NCBI RefSeq assembly: GCF_030272615.1
Contig: NC_081414.1
Coordinates: forward strand, 783,594,119 to 783,658,118
Reading direction: 5' to 3'
Origin: Cryptomeria japonica
Lineage: Eukaryota > Streptophyta > Pinopsida > Cupressales > Cupressaceae
DNA: 64,000 bases
Shown: one piece after another, positions 36,164-47,900 of the stretch
Layout: the number at the start of each line of letters is the position of its first letter
Position numbering within the stretch: position 1 is the first letter of the stretch
The notes under the pieces: model-generated
Told to the model about the DNA's origin: nothing
Database searches by the model: none
What the model saw: only the letters and a program-made list of their open reading frames with translations
Position numbers and translations under genes: made by a program

Positions 36164-37186
36164 CTTTTTGTATGGGGGTTTCCTTGCCGGGAAAGTGTCA
36201 GCCATCCGGAAAAGACATCGGGAAAAAAGGCGGTTTATAATTCACTTGTCGGAAATTTGTCACTTGCTTGGCAATCACATTTATTTGACCGGACACACAT
36301 TTATAATTACCATTTATGACTGCCAGTTGGAAACATTACTTCGCATGTTGCAAACTCGAAGGGTTTTTTGGAAACTAGCGTTGCGTTAAACCAGCTGTTG
36401 CTTTACCTTCTCCACTACTGTGTTCCTAATCTTCTGTTGGACACTTCTTTGCAGTTTGCAGGTGAGTGAAATGGTTTTTTTTGTGGGATCTAAGCCTGGT
36501 TTTTTTCCCTGTTGTTTTCTTGAGTTTTCTCATGTAATGTTTGCTGCCTGTTTCGGTTTTTGCAAGACGGTGGTGATTTCTTTGCCCTGTTTACGTTTGC
36601 TGAATCAAAAGAGAAAAGGACAGAAGCTCTGAAGATTTGTTTCAAGTTTGCAGGTGAGTTCACGTTGTGTTTGAACGACTGTAAACTCTCGAATGTTAAA
36701 GATTTGCAGAACGAACAAGGAACAAAACCCTAAGCCTTTTTCCGTCCGAATTTTAGAGCGAATTAAACCGATGTTTTTCGGTTTTCTTTAGGTTTGCTGA
36801 GTTCACGTTGTGTTTGAACGACTATAAACTCTCGAATGTCAAAGATTTGCAGAACGAACAAGGAACAAAACCCTAAGTGTTTTTCCGTCCGAATTTTAGA
36901 ACGAATTAAACCGATGTTTTTGGGTTTTCTTTAGGTTTGCTGCAATTTCACCCAGTGATACGACATGGGTTTTAACCATAGCAAGCAAAATGGCATTGTG
37001 CAGTTATCTTCTCTTCTGTAAACCGCAATTTCCATTGCTGCAAAAAGATTTAGGAAGGCTAAGTGTTAATGGCAAAACAGGTCATTAGTCACACAGAAAA
37101 AACCTTTCGAAAGAAGATATATAAGATGAACAAAACCCTAAGATAAAGGAACTTTTAATTAAACTTTCAGACAATAGTTAGAAGCA
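36164..37186 (+). other. Helitron 5' leader with a 143-bp tandem duplication
   Basis: GAGTTCACGTTGTGTTTGAA starts at 36656 and again at 36799; the units are nearly identical (36656-36798 and 36799-36941). Two TTTGCAGGTGAGT words (about 36459 and 36647) and TTTCTTTAGGTTTGCTG look like splice junctions. No protein is recognised; this may be a leader or promoter region of the element. Confidence 0.6.
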
Positions 37187-37204
37187 GAAATTATCAAACC
37201 CACC

Positions 37205-37482
37205 CTAATATTGGCAGTATTCTTGAATTGTTGAAACGTGAAGGCATCATGGGTGCTTTCTAGAATGTGACCTGCCTTGTTGATGGTGCCGCCCATGCCC
37301 TTATCAGAGTCCGTAAGCACAAGTTCAAACCCAAAGGCCAACACTATTACTCTCCGTTCGAGGCTCGTGGAGGAGGGCATTGTGAGTGAGAGCTTGCACC
37401 CTTTCGTTGTTGCTACAAACGACAACCATATCCCCATATTTCCATAAGTTGGCTCCACAAGTATTGTTTGTGCCACCCGGAC
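37205..37482 (-). pseudogene. Captured cysteine synthase (O-acetylserine (thiol)lyase) fragment
   Basis: Read on the minus strand, the frame gives ILVEPTYGNMGIWLSFVATT, KGCKLSLTMPSSTSLERRVI, FELVLTDSDKGMGGTINKAG and FTFQQFKNTANIR. This matches the conserved PLP-enzyme core of plant cysteine synthases (EPTSGNTGIG, LTMPASMSLERR, GAELVLTDPAKGM, QQFDNPANPK). About 90 residues of a ~325-residue enzyme are present. The homology stops at AG|GTGGGT, a splice-donor-like site where I would expect an intron, so genomic DNA and not cDNA was captured. The asparagine loop is altered (GNTG to GNMG) and the upstream part is frameshifted. It lies antisense to the Helitron genes and is not functional. Confidence 0.85.
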
Positions 37483-37586
37483 AATAAAATATGTTGACCA
37501 TTTAAAATAGAAAAAGAAAATTAGAAGAAGAAACCACAAACTTACAGTTTTAGGATTGAAAAGAATTAGTATACTTCAAGATTGGT

Positions 37587-37688
37587 ATGGCAGCTGCACA
37601 TGGTGGGCTACAGATTTCTAGATCTAGTGCCTACAAACCCTTAAGTGCATCGCGCCTAATAATTGCTCAGAAATGCCCTTGTCGTTAG
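37587..37688 (+). pseudogene. Possible captured plastid-transit-peptide exon
   Basis: A 33-codon open frame starts MAAAHGGLQISRSSAYKPLS and is rich in Ala, Ser, Arg and Lys without acidic residues, as in chloroplast transit peptides. It ends at a TAG. It is too short to assign, and chance cannot be excluded, but its composition differs from its surroundings and it lies in the stretch of the Helitron that holds two other captured fragments. Confidence 0.3.
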
Positions 37689-38831
37689 TTGGCCTTTTGG
37701 CATATATTTTAACATGTTTTAAGTGACCAAATACAGAAAGTAGTTCAAGCGTCTAACTTTGACTCTTAAGCCCACTTATTTACTGGTAAGATTTATAGCC
37801 TGAATTTGAGTGTTCTGTTCACTTACTCGAAGTGCAATATTCAGAACTTGGAATATCTGTTTAATCTAAGAATTAAATGAGGAATTTTTTGCCAATGTTT
37901 TTGTTTTGAAGGAACAATTTATGATGATATTTAGGAAATAGCACAAAACAATGTTATTTCATTTTAGCATTATTAAATATGAGGTTTTTTAGGCTTTGAT
38001 TTATTTTATTTTCTCAGATTTGAATTTTTTTCAGATTTTTTCTGGGATTATATCCTTTGAAAAATGGATTTGTAGTCATTGCAACTGCAATAAGGTTAAC
38101 ATGTAAATATTTAGCTGGATTACAAGTATTACAGTAGATATTTAGTTTAATAAAATGATATTAAATAATATTATAGATTAGCATATATAGTTTCTTGATT
38201 TGACTCTGTGAGTTTTTTTTTCTGACGACATTTATTTTTTCTGAATCAAATTCATAAACAATGAATATTAGTATCTTATAGTGCAGAAATTACATGTCTC
38301 CAAGTATAAAAGATGTTTAATGAGACCCAGAGATAAGATTTAGGAGTTGCCTATTTTTTATAAGATTGCAAAATGAGGTACATCCAAGCTTTGTCATAAT
38401 GTTGAAATATGGGTACAAAATTTAAACAACATATAAGTTAAAAGAAAATAAATTCCCTCGTACGAAACTGGATCTCATATGAAAGCTTGGGATGTGGCTT
38501 GCCCTGTGACATAAAACATCATCTTATACATTTTTCAGCATTTTCTTTGTAGCTCAAATATTACATAAATTTTATTTTGATAATAAGAACTGAAAGAAAG
38601 CCATTAGAAGATTTAATATGCAAATATCTTATTAAATTTAGCAATTTTATGGATATTTAGTTTTCTGAATTGAAACGAGATGTAAGAAGTCCTAGGTCCT
38701 AGGTAAAAAAGGTTTAGGATTATTCAAGTCGGTTACGCCCCAAAGCTCATACACAATTTTTTTTGAAATATTTGTGTAGTCTTTTTTGGCAAATTGACAG
38801 TTTACATTGAGGTGCTGTATACATTTCTTAC

Positions 38832-39063
38832 CTTACAATGTAACAGCTATTAGAAAGTGCCCTTAAGAGTGATATCTCCCTTAGTGTGCTGACAGAAACT
38901 CCCTCATCATTATTCTCGATCTTGAGCTTCTTAAGCGCAAAAAACTGACCTGTGTTAATGTCCTTCACTTTGTATACCTTACCATAAGTTCCTTCTCCAA
39001 TTGCTCAATCTTCTCCAAGTTCTCGTAAACTTCCATTTTCTTTTCCTTCTTAGAAATGGCCAT
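38832..39063 (-). pseudogene. Captured first exon of a B-type cyclin-dependent kinase (CDKB-like)
   Basis: The minus-strand ATG at 39063 (or the second at 39035) leads into MEVYENLEKI. A small frameshift near 39000 follows, then GEGTYGKVYKVKDINTGQFF, ALKKLKIENNDEGVSVSTLR and EISLLRALSNSCYIVR. This is the N-lobe start of plant CDKB kinases: the glycine loop GEGTYGKVY, the catalytic Lys in FALKK and the PSTAIRE-equivalent helix (here DEGVSVSTLRE, close to the P[P/S]TALRE of CDKB). Homology stops at AG|GTAAGA, a canonical splice donor, so a genomic first exon with its boundary was captured. The frameshift disables it. Confidence 0.85.
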
Positions 39064-40005
39064 AACTCCGAAGATTGCAGGTTTTAAATTGTGAAAATCT
39101 GCTTAAGTTAAAGCATGAAGGAATATTTCTATAGAAGAAGAATGGACAAGGAATTAAGAGTTTTAGGATTTGCCACTTAGACCTCTGTAGTGTTGAACCA
39201 TATCTCTTCCAGTGAAAAAAAAATACAGAATATCAAAAGACGCATTTATTGACCATTTAATTTTAAATTCGGACAGCATAGCATGTCTTAAGATTTGTGA
39301 ATTAATTATACCCATCGACTGCTACAAAACTGGCCCTCCAACTAAATACTCTGAACATCGTACATTTAGGAAGCTATGAAATAAATTTAACTTTGTTCAC
39401 ATTTAATGTACAGCCTTAAATAGCTCGCAAAACCAAATACAAAATTCATTCTATTTCATTAATTTCATCTAATGTAGCTTATCACGTCGGAATATAATTG
39501 TTTTTTTCACGCATATTTAGAGAATTCACCGAATCAAAAAACACACTTAAGACAAATATGCTATACTAATGTATCATAAATACATCACAAAATAACCAAC
39601 ACAGATGTAGTCAACTAAACCTAAATATTGAACATTTGTGCATATATAAGTAATTAGAAATTTACTGGAGTCTAAAAGGCATTTATTGTATCTATGCAGC
39701 ACTTGTTTTATCACTGATTAGAGCGTTTTCTATTTTTCCTTTCACTAAAACTCTTTGAAAGCAGACAAAGCTATTCCAAGTATTCTTGATAAGTGCTTGT
39801 CTTCAAACTATACATATACATTGTTGATTGTAACTTTGAAATTTCATTGCGATCTCGTTGGACTGAAGATTTTCTCTTGATCCCAAGTACAATATGAGTT
39901 GTGCTTACCGTTAAAATATATTCGCTTGTTTTAATTGTTGTGACATAGACTCACTATTTCACCGTTCAAAACCCCATTCCTCATCTCTCAAACACAGTGG
40001 CCACC
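39064..40005. other. Non-coding stretch upstream of the RPA1-like gene
   Basis: AT-rich with no recognised gene; it should hold the promoter of the RPA1-like gene. The last 60 bases before the ATG are C/T- and A-rich, ending in CCACC directly before the start codon, a favourable initiation context. Confidence 0.5.
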
Positions 40006-42176
40006 ATGTCATCTCCGATGGCCTCTCCTGCTGCCTCGCAACAACCTTCTACAGAAACTTCGGTGAGCTTGTTTATACATTTGTTTTCTCTTATTCATCT
40101 TATTTACAAAGATTATATCTCTATTTGTTCTTTAGTTTTCCGTAGACTTCTCATCCATCAATGCAAGTGCATATACCAACATGTGTCGCTGCTTGAACTA
40201 TTTTTTTGCATCTGTTTACGTATTTATATATATAAATAGATTGAAACAGATGTTCTCTACATTGTCCTTGTGCATTTGTATGCTTCAATACATCAATCTA
40301 TAATCTGTCCATGCACACAAAAAAACACCTGTAAACAAAAACACACATAGCTAGTAATACAAATTGGAAGCTTAAACAAAAAAAGGGCTGTCGTGCCCAT
40401 GCCAATGCGTATGAATGTACATGACCTTGTGTATCTATTTGGTTGTCTTCTATTATCCTTGTAGGAAGTGGAACAACATCTACAATTGACCCCACATGCA
40501 CTGCTCTGCATCAACGCTGGGGATGATGTCCCCTCTCCACTGCTTCAGCTTTTGTCTTTTGAAAAATTGATAGACGATGAAAATGACAATGCCCGATATA
40601 AGGTTGTTTTGTCTGATGCCACACACATGCAATTGGCGATCCTCCCACCTAAGTATAGTGGTTTGCTGCTTTCAGAGACATTAAAGATTGGCACTATCCT
40701 ATCATTGACAGCCTATGCTTGTAGAAATGTTTGGAACTCAAGGTATGGCCCTCTATATGTTATGTTGGTTTCTTCTTGCCTTTTCAAATCCCCCTTTCCA
40801 CACTATCCAGATTATTCAACCTCTTATTTTGCTCATTTTACAGGACTATAATAATATTCAGCCTTGCTGTCAAATTTACCAATTCTCCATTGCTTGGGAA
40901 ACCTAGATATCTGTTTAAAGAGCAAGAACAACAAATGTTGGGTCGAGACACACCTGCCACAACTAAACGATCCCTTAAATTTGGAATTCACCTCCCACCT
41001 GTGCAGCATGAATCTTCTGTTAATATCAACCCGATTAAAGCCTTGAACCCCTTCCAAAATAAATGGACAATAAAGGGGCGTGTGACAAACAAGAGGAAGA
41101 TGCATCAATACAGTACACCAAAGTCCACTGGCCAAGTATTTAGCTTTGACATGATAGATAGTGAAGGTACTGAAATTAGGATAACTTGCTTTGGCGATGT
41201 AGCAGAAATGCATTATCATAGGGTTGAACCAGGAACATATTATACTGTGTCAAAAGGTTGCGTTAAAGAAGCTAACACTAAATGGAATAAGCTTAACAGC
41301 CATCTTGAGATAACTTTGGACAACAATTCAATATTGAAGCGTTGTGATGATGTTGTTGAATGTGAAGCAAATAATTCTCAATTCACACCAATCAATGAAA
41401 TTACATACTGCACCAACAACACTTTAGTTGATGTTATTGGTATTGTAGTTGCTATTGGAGAACCCTCATTAATTCGCAGGAAGGATGGAAGCGAAGTAAC
41501 AAAGAGAATTGTAAAAATAAATGATGCCTCAACTTTTACTATCGATGTTAACTTATGGGGAGAAACATGGCAAGGGCTAGGTGAAGATTTGAAGAGCATG
41601 CACACAACCCAAACAGCTGTTGTCCTTGCAGTCAGAAATGCTCGTGTTGGTTATTTCAATGGAAAGGTGGTCAACACAACCACAGCAACAACCCTAAATA
41701 TAAACCCTTCTATACCTGAAACAGAGACACTTATGTCAAGAGGAAAGATTTCAGATGCCCTTTTACCGCTATCATGTGTTGCTGGCCAGCTTAACTCACA
41801 ATACAGTAGGATGACAATCACAGCTGTTTTAGAGCGTACAAGTGTTCTCTCTGAAACAGTTGAAAGTACTATTAGGGCTGTTGTGAGAATCATTAAAACT
41901 GATTCTTTTTGCTATCCAGCCTGCCCTTTGAAATTTAATGGAAAAGAATGTAAAAAGAAATGCACCCAGCAAAGTGATAATCAATGGTTTTGTTCAAGAT
42001 GTCAAACTGCTGTGCCAGAATGCAATTACAAATACTTATTGCAGATGAAGCTCCAAGATCATACAGGGGCTCTTTGGGCTACTGCCTTTGATGAGGTTGG
42101 CACAAATATACTACAAATATCTGCCAAGGAGCTTTACATGCTACAGTACGATTTGACTACACAAAAAACGCCTTAG
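40006..42176 (+). CDS. Helitron-encoded RPA1-like ssDNA-binding protein (3 exons, C-terminus cut by TAG)
   Basis: Inferred exons are 40006-40062 (phase-0 intron, CG|GTGAGC to TTGTAG), 40465-40742 (phase-2, AG|GTATGG to TTACAG) and 40844-42176. The joined frame encodes 555 residues. An N-terminal OB domain (about 20-125) runs across intron 2 (AYACRNVWNSR, TIIIFSLAVKF). DBD-A lies at about 180-290 (FQNKWTIKGRVTNKR, FSFDMIDSEGTEI), DBD-B at about 300-410 (VDVIGIVVAIGEP, FTIDVNLWGETW) and DBD-C from about 435. DBD-C includes the zinc ribbon CPLKFNGKECKKKC...CSRC (from residue 472). An in-frame TAG at 42174-42176 precedes 58 more codons in the same frame, to the TAG at 42351-42353, that still look like RPA1 (ITTNMYNSEPKLKATITKVA). 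The protein would bind the single-stranded DNA formed during transposition. Confidence 0.85.
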
Positions 42177-42353
42177 TCCATTATCAAGCATGTCCTTTTG
42201 TCTTCCTTTGTTTTCACACTCTCTATTACAACAAACATGTACAATTCAGAACCCAAGCTCAAAGCAACGATAACCAAAGTTGCCAGAATTGATTACCAGG
42301 CTGAAAATGCTCTTTTTCTTGCAGAGATTGCTCAGATGACTACAACTGCATAG
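42177..42353 (+). pseudogene. RPA1-like C-terminal tail beyond the in-frame stop
   Basis: Fifty-eight codons continue in the same frame directly after the TAG at 42174 and end at TAG 42351. They match the end of the DBD-C/trimerisation region of plant RPA1 (FTLSITTNMYNSEPKLKATI, ARIDYQAENALFLAEI). No intron with proper borders that removes the TAG was found, so a nonsense mutation (or readthrough) is the simplest reading. Confidence 0.75.
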
Positions 42354-42877
42354 TTCCAAACCAATTGGATAGTGATGCTTTCCACGTGCCTTTTGATCTT
42401 CATACAATATATAGCTTGTTCCTAGTTTTTAGTGGTCATTGACAAACAGAACTAAATTATCAGTCGTTGTCTATATCAACACTATCTAAAGTGTTTTTTG
42501 GGCTGCCTAGGACTTTTGGTTTTTGACATTGCTTTTGTTCTGTCATGCTTCCAATCATACAAAAAAAAATCAAATGCAGTTTCCCTTCTTTCCAGCTTAT
42601 TATCTTAGATCCTTTTGTACCTTTTTATGTTATGTAATTATTGAACAACCATGTTTTCCAAAAACACTTATTTTTTATAACTATATTTATACTATGCTGT
42701 ACAAATATGATAAGAAACAAACCATACAGATTACACATTGACGCAAACATTAAAACAAGAACCAATAGCTCCAACCTATGTTGTTTTAACACATTTCCTG
42801 ATCTCAAAATCATGATTTCTATATTGTACTATTTCACCACGCTTTCCCTGCCCATTTCAAATTATAATCTGCAATGT
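42354..42877. other. Spacer downstream of the RPA1-like gene
   Basis: AT-rich, no gene recognised. It probably contains the 3' UTR of the RPA1-like transcript; no clear signal is assigned. Confidence 0.45.
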
Positions 42878-44884
42878 CAATATCTTGTACAATGTTGTTT
42901 TATGTTTATTGTTATTATATATTCAAAGCATTTTGTTGACCTGTCTCTTTCTTTTATTGTAATATTTTGAATCCTTTTAGATACGTTTTGATACTTGGTC
43001 CAGACACACTTATGCTTCTCATTAATGTTGAACTATAAATTAAAATGCAAGTTTTGACCTTCCAACAACTTTCATATTCTTCTTTGTATTCATTCAATTT
43101 ATGTAAATGTTTGTTGCCTTATATGTTCTCTCCAATATTTACCGCCATGCATAAAGATAAATATCTCCATTTATGTATCACGATATACAAAGATACATAT
43201 AGATTTCTATGTGCATTTACATATATTTCCATACACATACATGCATACATATGGTCCTCCACAGCTGCATACTCACATACATACAACCATATATGCATCT
43301 CTATACATGTACATACAAAGGAAGGCATTCACAACAGATATATATACACATGAACAATCTTATATATCTTGAAAGTTATGTGCCTGCATACATAAGTAAA
43401 TCCATCTGCAACATCTTTTTTATGTGCATGTATGCACCACTGCATAAATGATTGTATGTATGTGCTTGTGCTTCTGTATAGAAATACGTACACATGTATG
43501 TGTATATCATGAAAATTGGTATATACATTTATAAAGAAAAACCATACAAGCACATTGTGACATAGCTGCAAAGTACCACACACCTATAAACATGCTCACA
43601 CAAAGGAAGCCACTCACGGTGCATAGATATGAACATACACAACATTGTGTCTCTTGAAAGTTATGTACCTACATATGTAAGTAACCTTGTCTCTAGCCAT
43701 ATTCTTTTATGTGCATACATGTCTCAATGCATGTATACTTATCTGTATGGTCATGTGCTTCAACTTTGTGCAAAAATATTTAACATGTACAATTCAAAGA
43801 TTGCATCAAACAGAAGTTTCAAATGTAACTATATAGATTACAACATAGACACTATCTTTACCGGTTGTTTCTTGCACACTCAATATCTTGTACAATGTTC
43901 TTTTATGTTTATTGTTATTATATATTCAAAGCATTTTGTTGACCTGTCTCTTTCTTTTATTGTAATATTTTGAATCCTTTTAGATACGTTTTGATACTTG
44001 GTCCAGACACACTTATGCATCTCATTAATGTTGAACTGTAAATTAAAATGCAAGTTTTGAGCTTCCAACAGCTTTCATATTCTTCTTTGTATTCATTCAA
44101 TTTATGTAAATGTTTGTTGCCTTATATGTTCTCTCCAATATTTTACTGCCATCCATAAAGATAAATATCTCCATTTATGTATCACGATATACAAAGATAC
44201 ATATAGATTTCTATGTGCATTTACATATATTTCCATACACGTACATGCATACATATGGTCCTCCATAGCTGCATACTCACATACATACAACCATATATGC
44301 ATCTCTATACATGTACATACAAAGGAAGGCATTCAGAACAGATATATATACACATGAACAATCTTATATATCTTGAAAGTTATGTGCCTGCATACATAAG
44401 TAAATCCATCTGCAACATCTTTTTTATGTGCATGTATGCACCACTACATAAATGATTGTATGTATGTGCTTGTGCTTCTGTATAGAAATATGTACACATG
44501 TATGTGTATATCATGAAAATTGGTATATACATTTATAAAGAAAAACCATACAAACACATTTTGACATAGCTGCAAAGTACCACACACCTATAAACACGCT
44601 CACACAAAGGAAGCCACTCACGATGCATAGATATCAACATACACAACATTGTGTCTCTTGAAAGTTATGTACCTACATATGTAAGGAACCTTGTCTCTAG
44701 GCATATTCTTTTATGTGCATACATGTCTCAATGCATGTATAGTTATCTGTATGGTCATGTGCTTAATCTTTGTGCAAAAGTATTTAACATGTGCAATTAA
44801 AAGATTGCATCAAACAGAAGTTTCAAATGTAACTATATAGATTACAACATAGACACTATCTTTACCGGTTGTTTCTTGCACACT
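42878..44884 (+). repeat. Two ~1.0-kb direct tandem repeats between RPA1-like and Rep-helicase genes
   Basis: CAATATCTTGTACAATGTT begins at 42878 and at 43881, and a third start (CAACATCTTATATG) appears at 44885. Units are 1003-1004 bp and very similar throughout (for example CATTTTGTTGACCTGTCTC, ATGTACATACAAAGGAAGGC). They are rich in ACATAC/ATGTAT words. Open frames here on both strands are simple translations of these words and repeat between units; none resembles a known protein. High similarity implies recent duplication. Confidence 0.92.
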
Positions 44885-44928
44885 CAACATCTTATATGCT
44901 CTGTTCATTTAAATTCTCTTAAATATTA

Positions 44929-47900
44929 ATGCAGAACACACCACAAGGATGCAATCTTAGGAAAGCGAAAAAAAGAGAACAAAATTGTCGCTATTATGCA
45001 CAACATAGAGAACAAATCTCTAAAAAGCGTCGCCTGGAGCAAATGAAACACAAAATGCTCTTGCCTACACCTCCACCATGCAACACCCCACAGATGATCA
45101 ATTCAGATTCGCCTATTTTGAATCAAAGCCTTCCTTTCTCATCTGGCCAGACCAGTTTTGTATCACAGCAAATACAACAACCTTCATTGCATAGTAGCAA
45201 GCTACAACAGAAACATGTAACACAAAACAGGCAACCTCTATACCATCAGACAATATTGCAGCCTACAACAACACAACAATGCACAACAAATTGTTTCTCT
45301 TCTGTGCAGTACATTCAAGCATTGCAAGCCTTCCGCCATCACATTGATTCGCTGTCCATGCTTCAAACATGTAGTATTTGTAAGGAAAGATATATTGGAA
45401 TGCTGTTATGCGGGAACCAACAACATATTATTTGTTCAAGATGCTTTTCTGAAAATGGTGTTCATCGTTTCTCCTTGGCAAATAACTTAGACCCAGGCGA
45501 GCAACCTGTTGTGTTAAAAAAACTTACACAAGTAGAAGAGATGCTTATAGCTAGGGTTGCTCCTGTTTTGCAAGTCAGACATGGAAAAGGTGGCCAATAC
45601 AAATATTCTGGTCACACAATAAGTTTTCCCCAAGATATTTCAGAAATTGCAAAACTTTTGCCACAAAGACTAAAAGACCTTGAAGTTCTTATTGTCCATC
45701 GAAGTAATATACAAGGCACAAAATATGATTGTTATGTGAATAAATTCCATGTTATGGATGCATTGAGCTATAAAATACAACATGACCAGTACTATAATGA
45801 TGTTGTCATAGACTTTGATGTTGTCAACCTGCTTCCTAATACTACAACAGATATATCAAATATGCTACACTCTTTAGAAGAGCATACTGATGTAACAGGT
45901 ATTCCACCAACAGAAGACCTTCTGGACAATTGCAATGAATATGATGCAAATATGTCATCATCTTTTGTTCCAAAACTGCCTCCTCCACCCCGCGAACTAG
46001 ATACAGTTAAGAGAACCTTGCAGTTAGATGTTGATACTAATAATAATATCCCTTGGCCTGAAATAAACTTGTCTCCGATAAATGAATATAATACAATAGG
46101 CTTGTTAAGCATGGCATTCCCAACCCTTTTCCCATTTGGAGTTGCACTTCCACTACAGCCACGTATCAAGCATGTTTATTTACATGAATATGCTCTCCAC
46201 TTACTTAGATATGCTGATCAAAGATTTGGGCAGCATGTTAGATTCCGGTATTATATTTACAATCTAATTATGAGACATTGTTCGCAACAATCTGTAGCTA
46301 TCTTCATTAAAACTAATTTGGGAGAGTCTATCCCAACCACTATCGAAGCACTCCATGGACGATTGCAAAACACTCCTGATGATCAGCTGCCTAGCCAATT
46401 GTTGCGCTTTGGTGCAACTCTTCGAGGCACCCGTGCATATTGGCGTAAATCTAGAAAAGAGCTTACTGCAATGATCTCCCAATTGGGGCCCCCAACACTG
46501 TTCTTTACATTAAGTTCAGCTGATACCAAATGGCCTGATTTGCATAGGCTTTTCTCTGAAAATGATGGCCAAACCACACAGTTTACAAGAAAACAACTTA
46601 CAGACCATGTGATCTGCAATCCACATATAACAGCATTATACCTTCACAACAGATTTACAATATTTCATGAAGAAATTATTCAAAAGTTGTTCCAAGCAAA
46701 GGATCATTGGTATAGGTATGAATGGCAACATCGAGGCTCAGGCCATATTCATGGCTTCTTATGGCTCCTTGGAGCACCAAATATGGAGACCATTAATTGG
46801 ACAGATGATAATGAGGTGCAAATGGCAAAAACTTTCTTCGACCAATATGTTTCTACTTGGAACCCTCACATTGCAGCAGACCGCATGAATGCAATGCACT
46901 ACACTGCAATGGATGACCCTTGCCTAGCTGATACAAAAAAAATCTTCACCATGGATGCTGCATTGGATTATGAAGCATTGCTTAATACTTTACAGAGACA
47001 CACAAAATGTACAGAACAAACATGCCTCAAGAAAAAAGGTCCCACATTTGAATGTCGTTACAAAGCTCCATGGGTTCAACAAGAGATGTCTACATTGACA
47101 GTTGACAATGACAACAACCCATGCTATAAACCTGCAAGGAATGATGATCGTTTAAATATTCATAATCCTTGGATGCTTTCACTATGGAGAGCTAATATCG
47201 ATTGTCAACCAGTCACTTCAAAAAAAGCTGTCCTCCAATACATTTCAAAGTATGCTTCAAAATCAGAAAACAAATCGCAATCCTATATTGAAATGCTGAA
47301 AACAATACTAAATACAAGTAAATCTGAAGATAGCATTTTATTAACATATCAGAAATTTATGATGGGCATAGTAGTAGACCGTGATATCAGTGCACAAGAA
47401 ACTTGCCATATGTTACAGAAATTGCCTCTTCTAAGTTGTAGCCGCCAATTTGTCTCTCTAAATGTTGGCAGAAAAATACTGCACCGTGTCATAAAATCAG
47501 ATAATGGAGCTGACCTTTCCACAACTTATATCCATGCTTATATGCAGCGCCCTTTTGAATTAAATGCAACAAATTTGCTACAATCAGCACAAGGGTTTTC
47601 CTATAATTCTCAACGCAAAAAAACAAAATGGCACATCAGGGATAAAAAAGCAATTGTGACTGTATATCCTCAGTTTACAGAGCCTCCAAATGAAGATACC
47701 AATCAGTTTGAGATTTTTTGTTTGTCTGAATTGCTGCTATACAAACCATTCCGTGACATCCCAACTGAAATAGGAGCTTCAAAGGAACAAATTATAAAAA
47801 ATTGGAAAACCTTTAAAAAGACAAATTACAACCGTTTGGGAAATCAACAAATTATAGATGATTGCACCCTTCCAAATGAAGATGATAGTGACAATAATGG

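Noticed and set aside
36420-36632. 70-residue open frame near the Helitron 5' end
   Set aside because: Composition and splice-like words suggest non-coding leader; no similarity recognised.
43045-44455. Open frames on both strands in the 1-kb tandem repeats
   Set aside because: They arise from ACATAC/ATGTAT words and recur simply because the DNA is duplicated.
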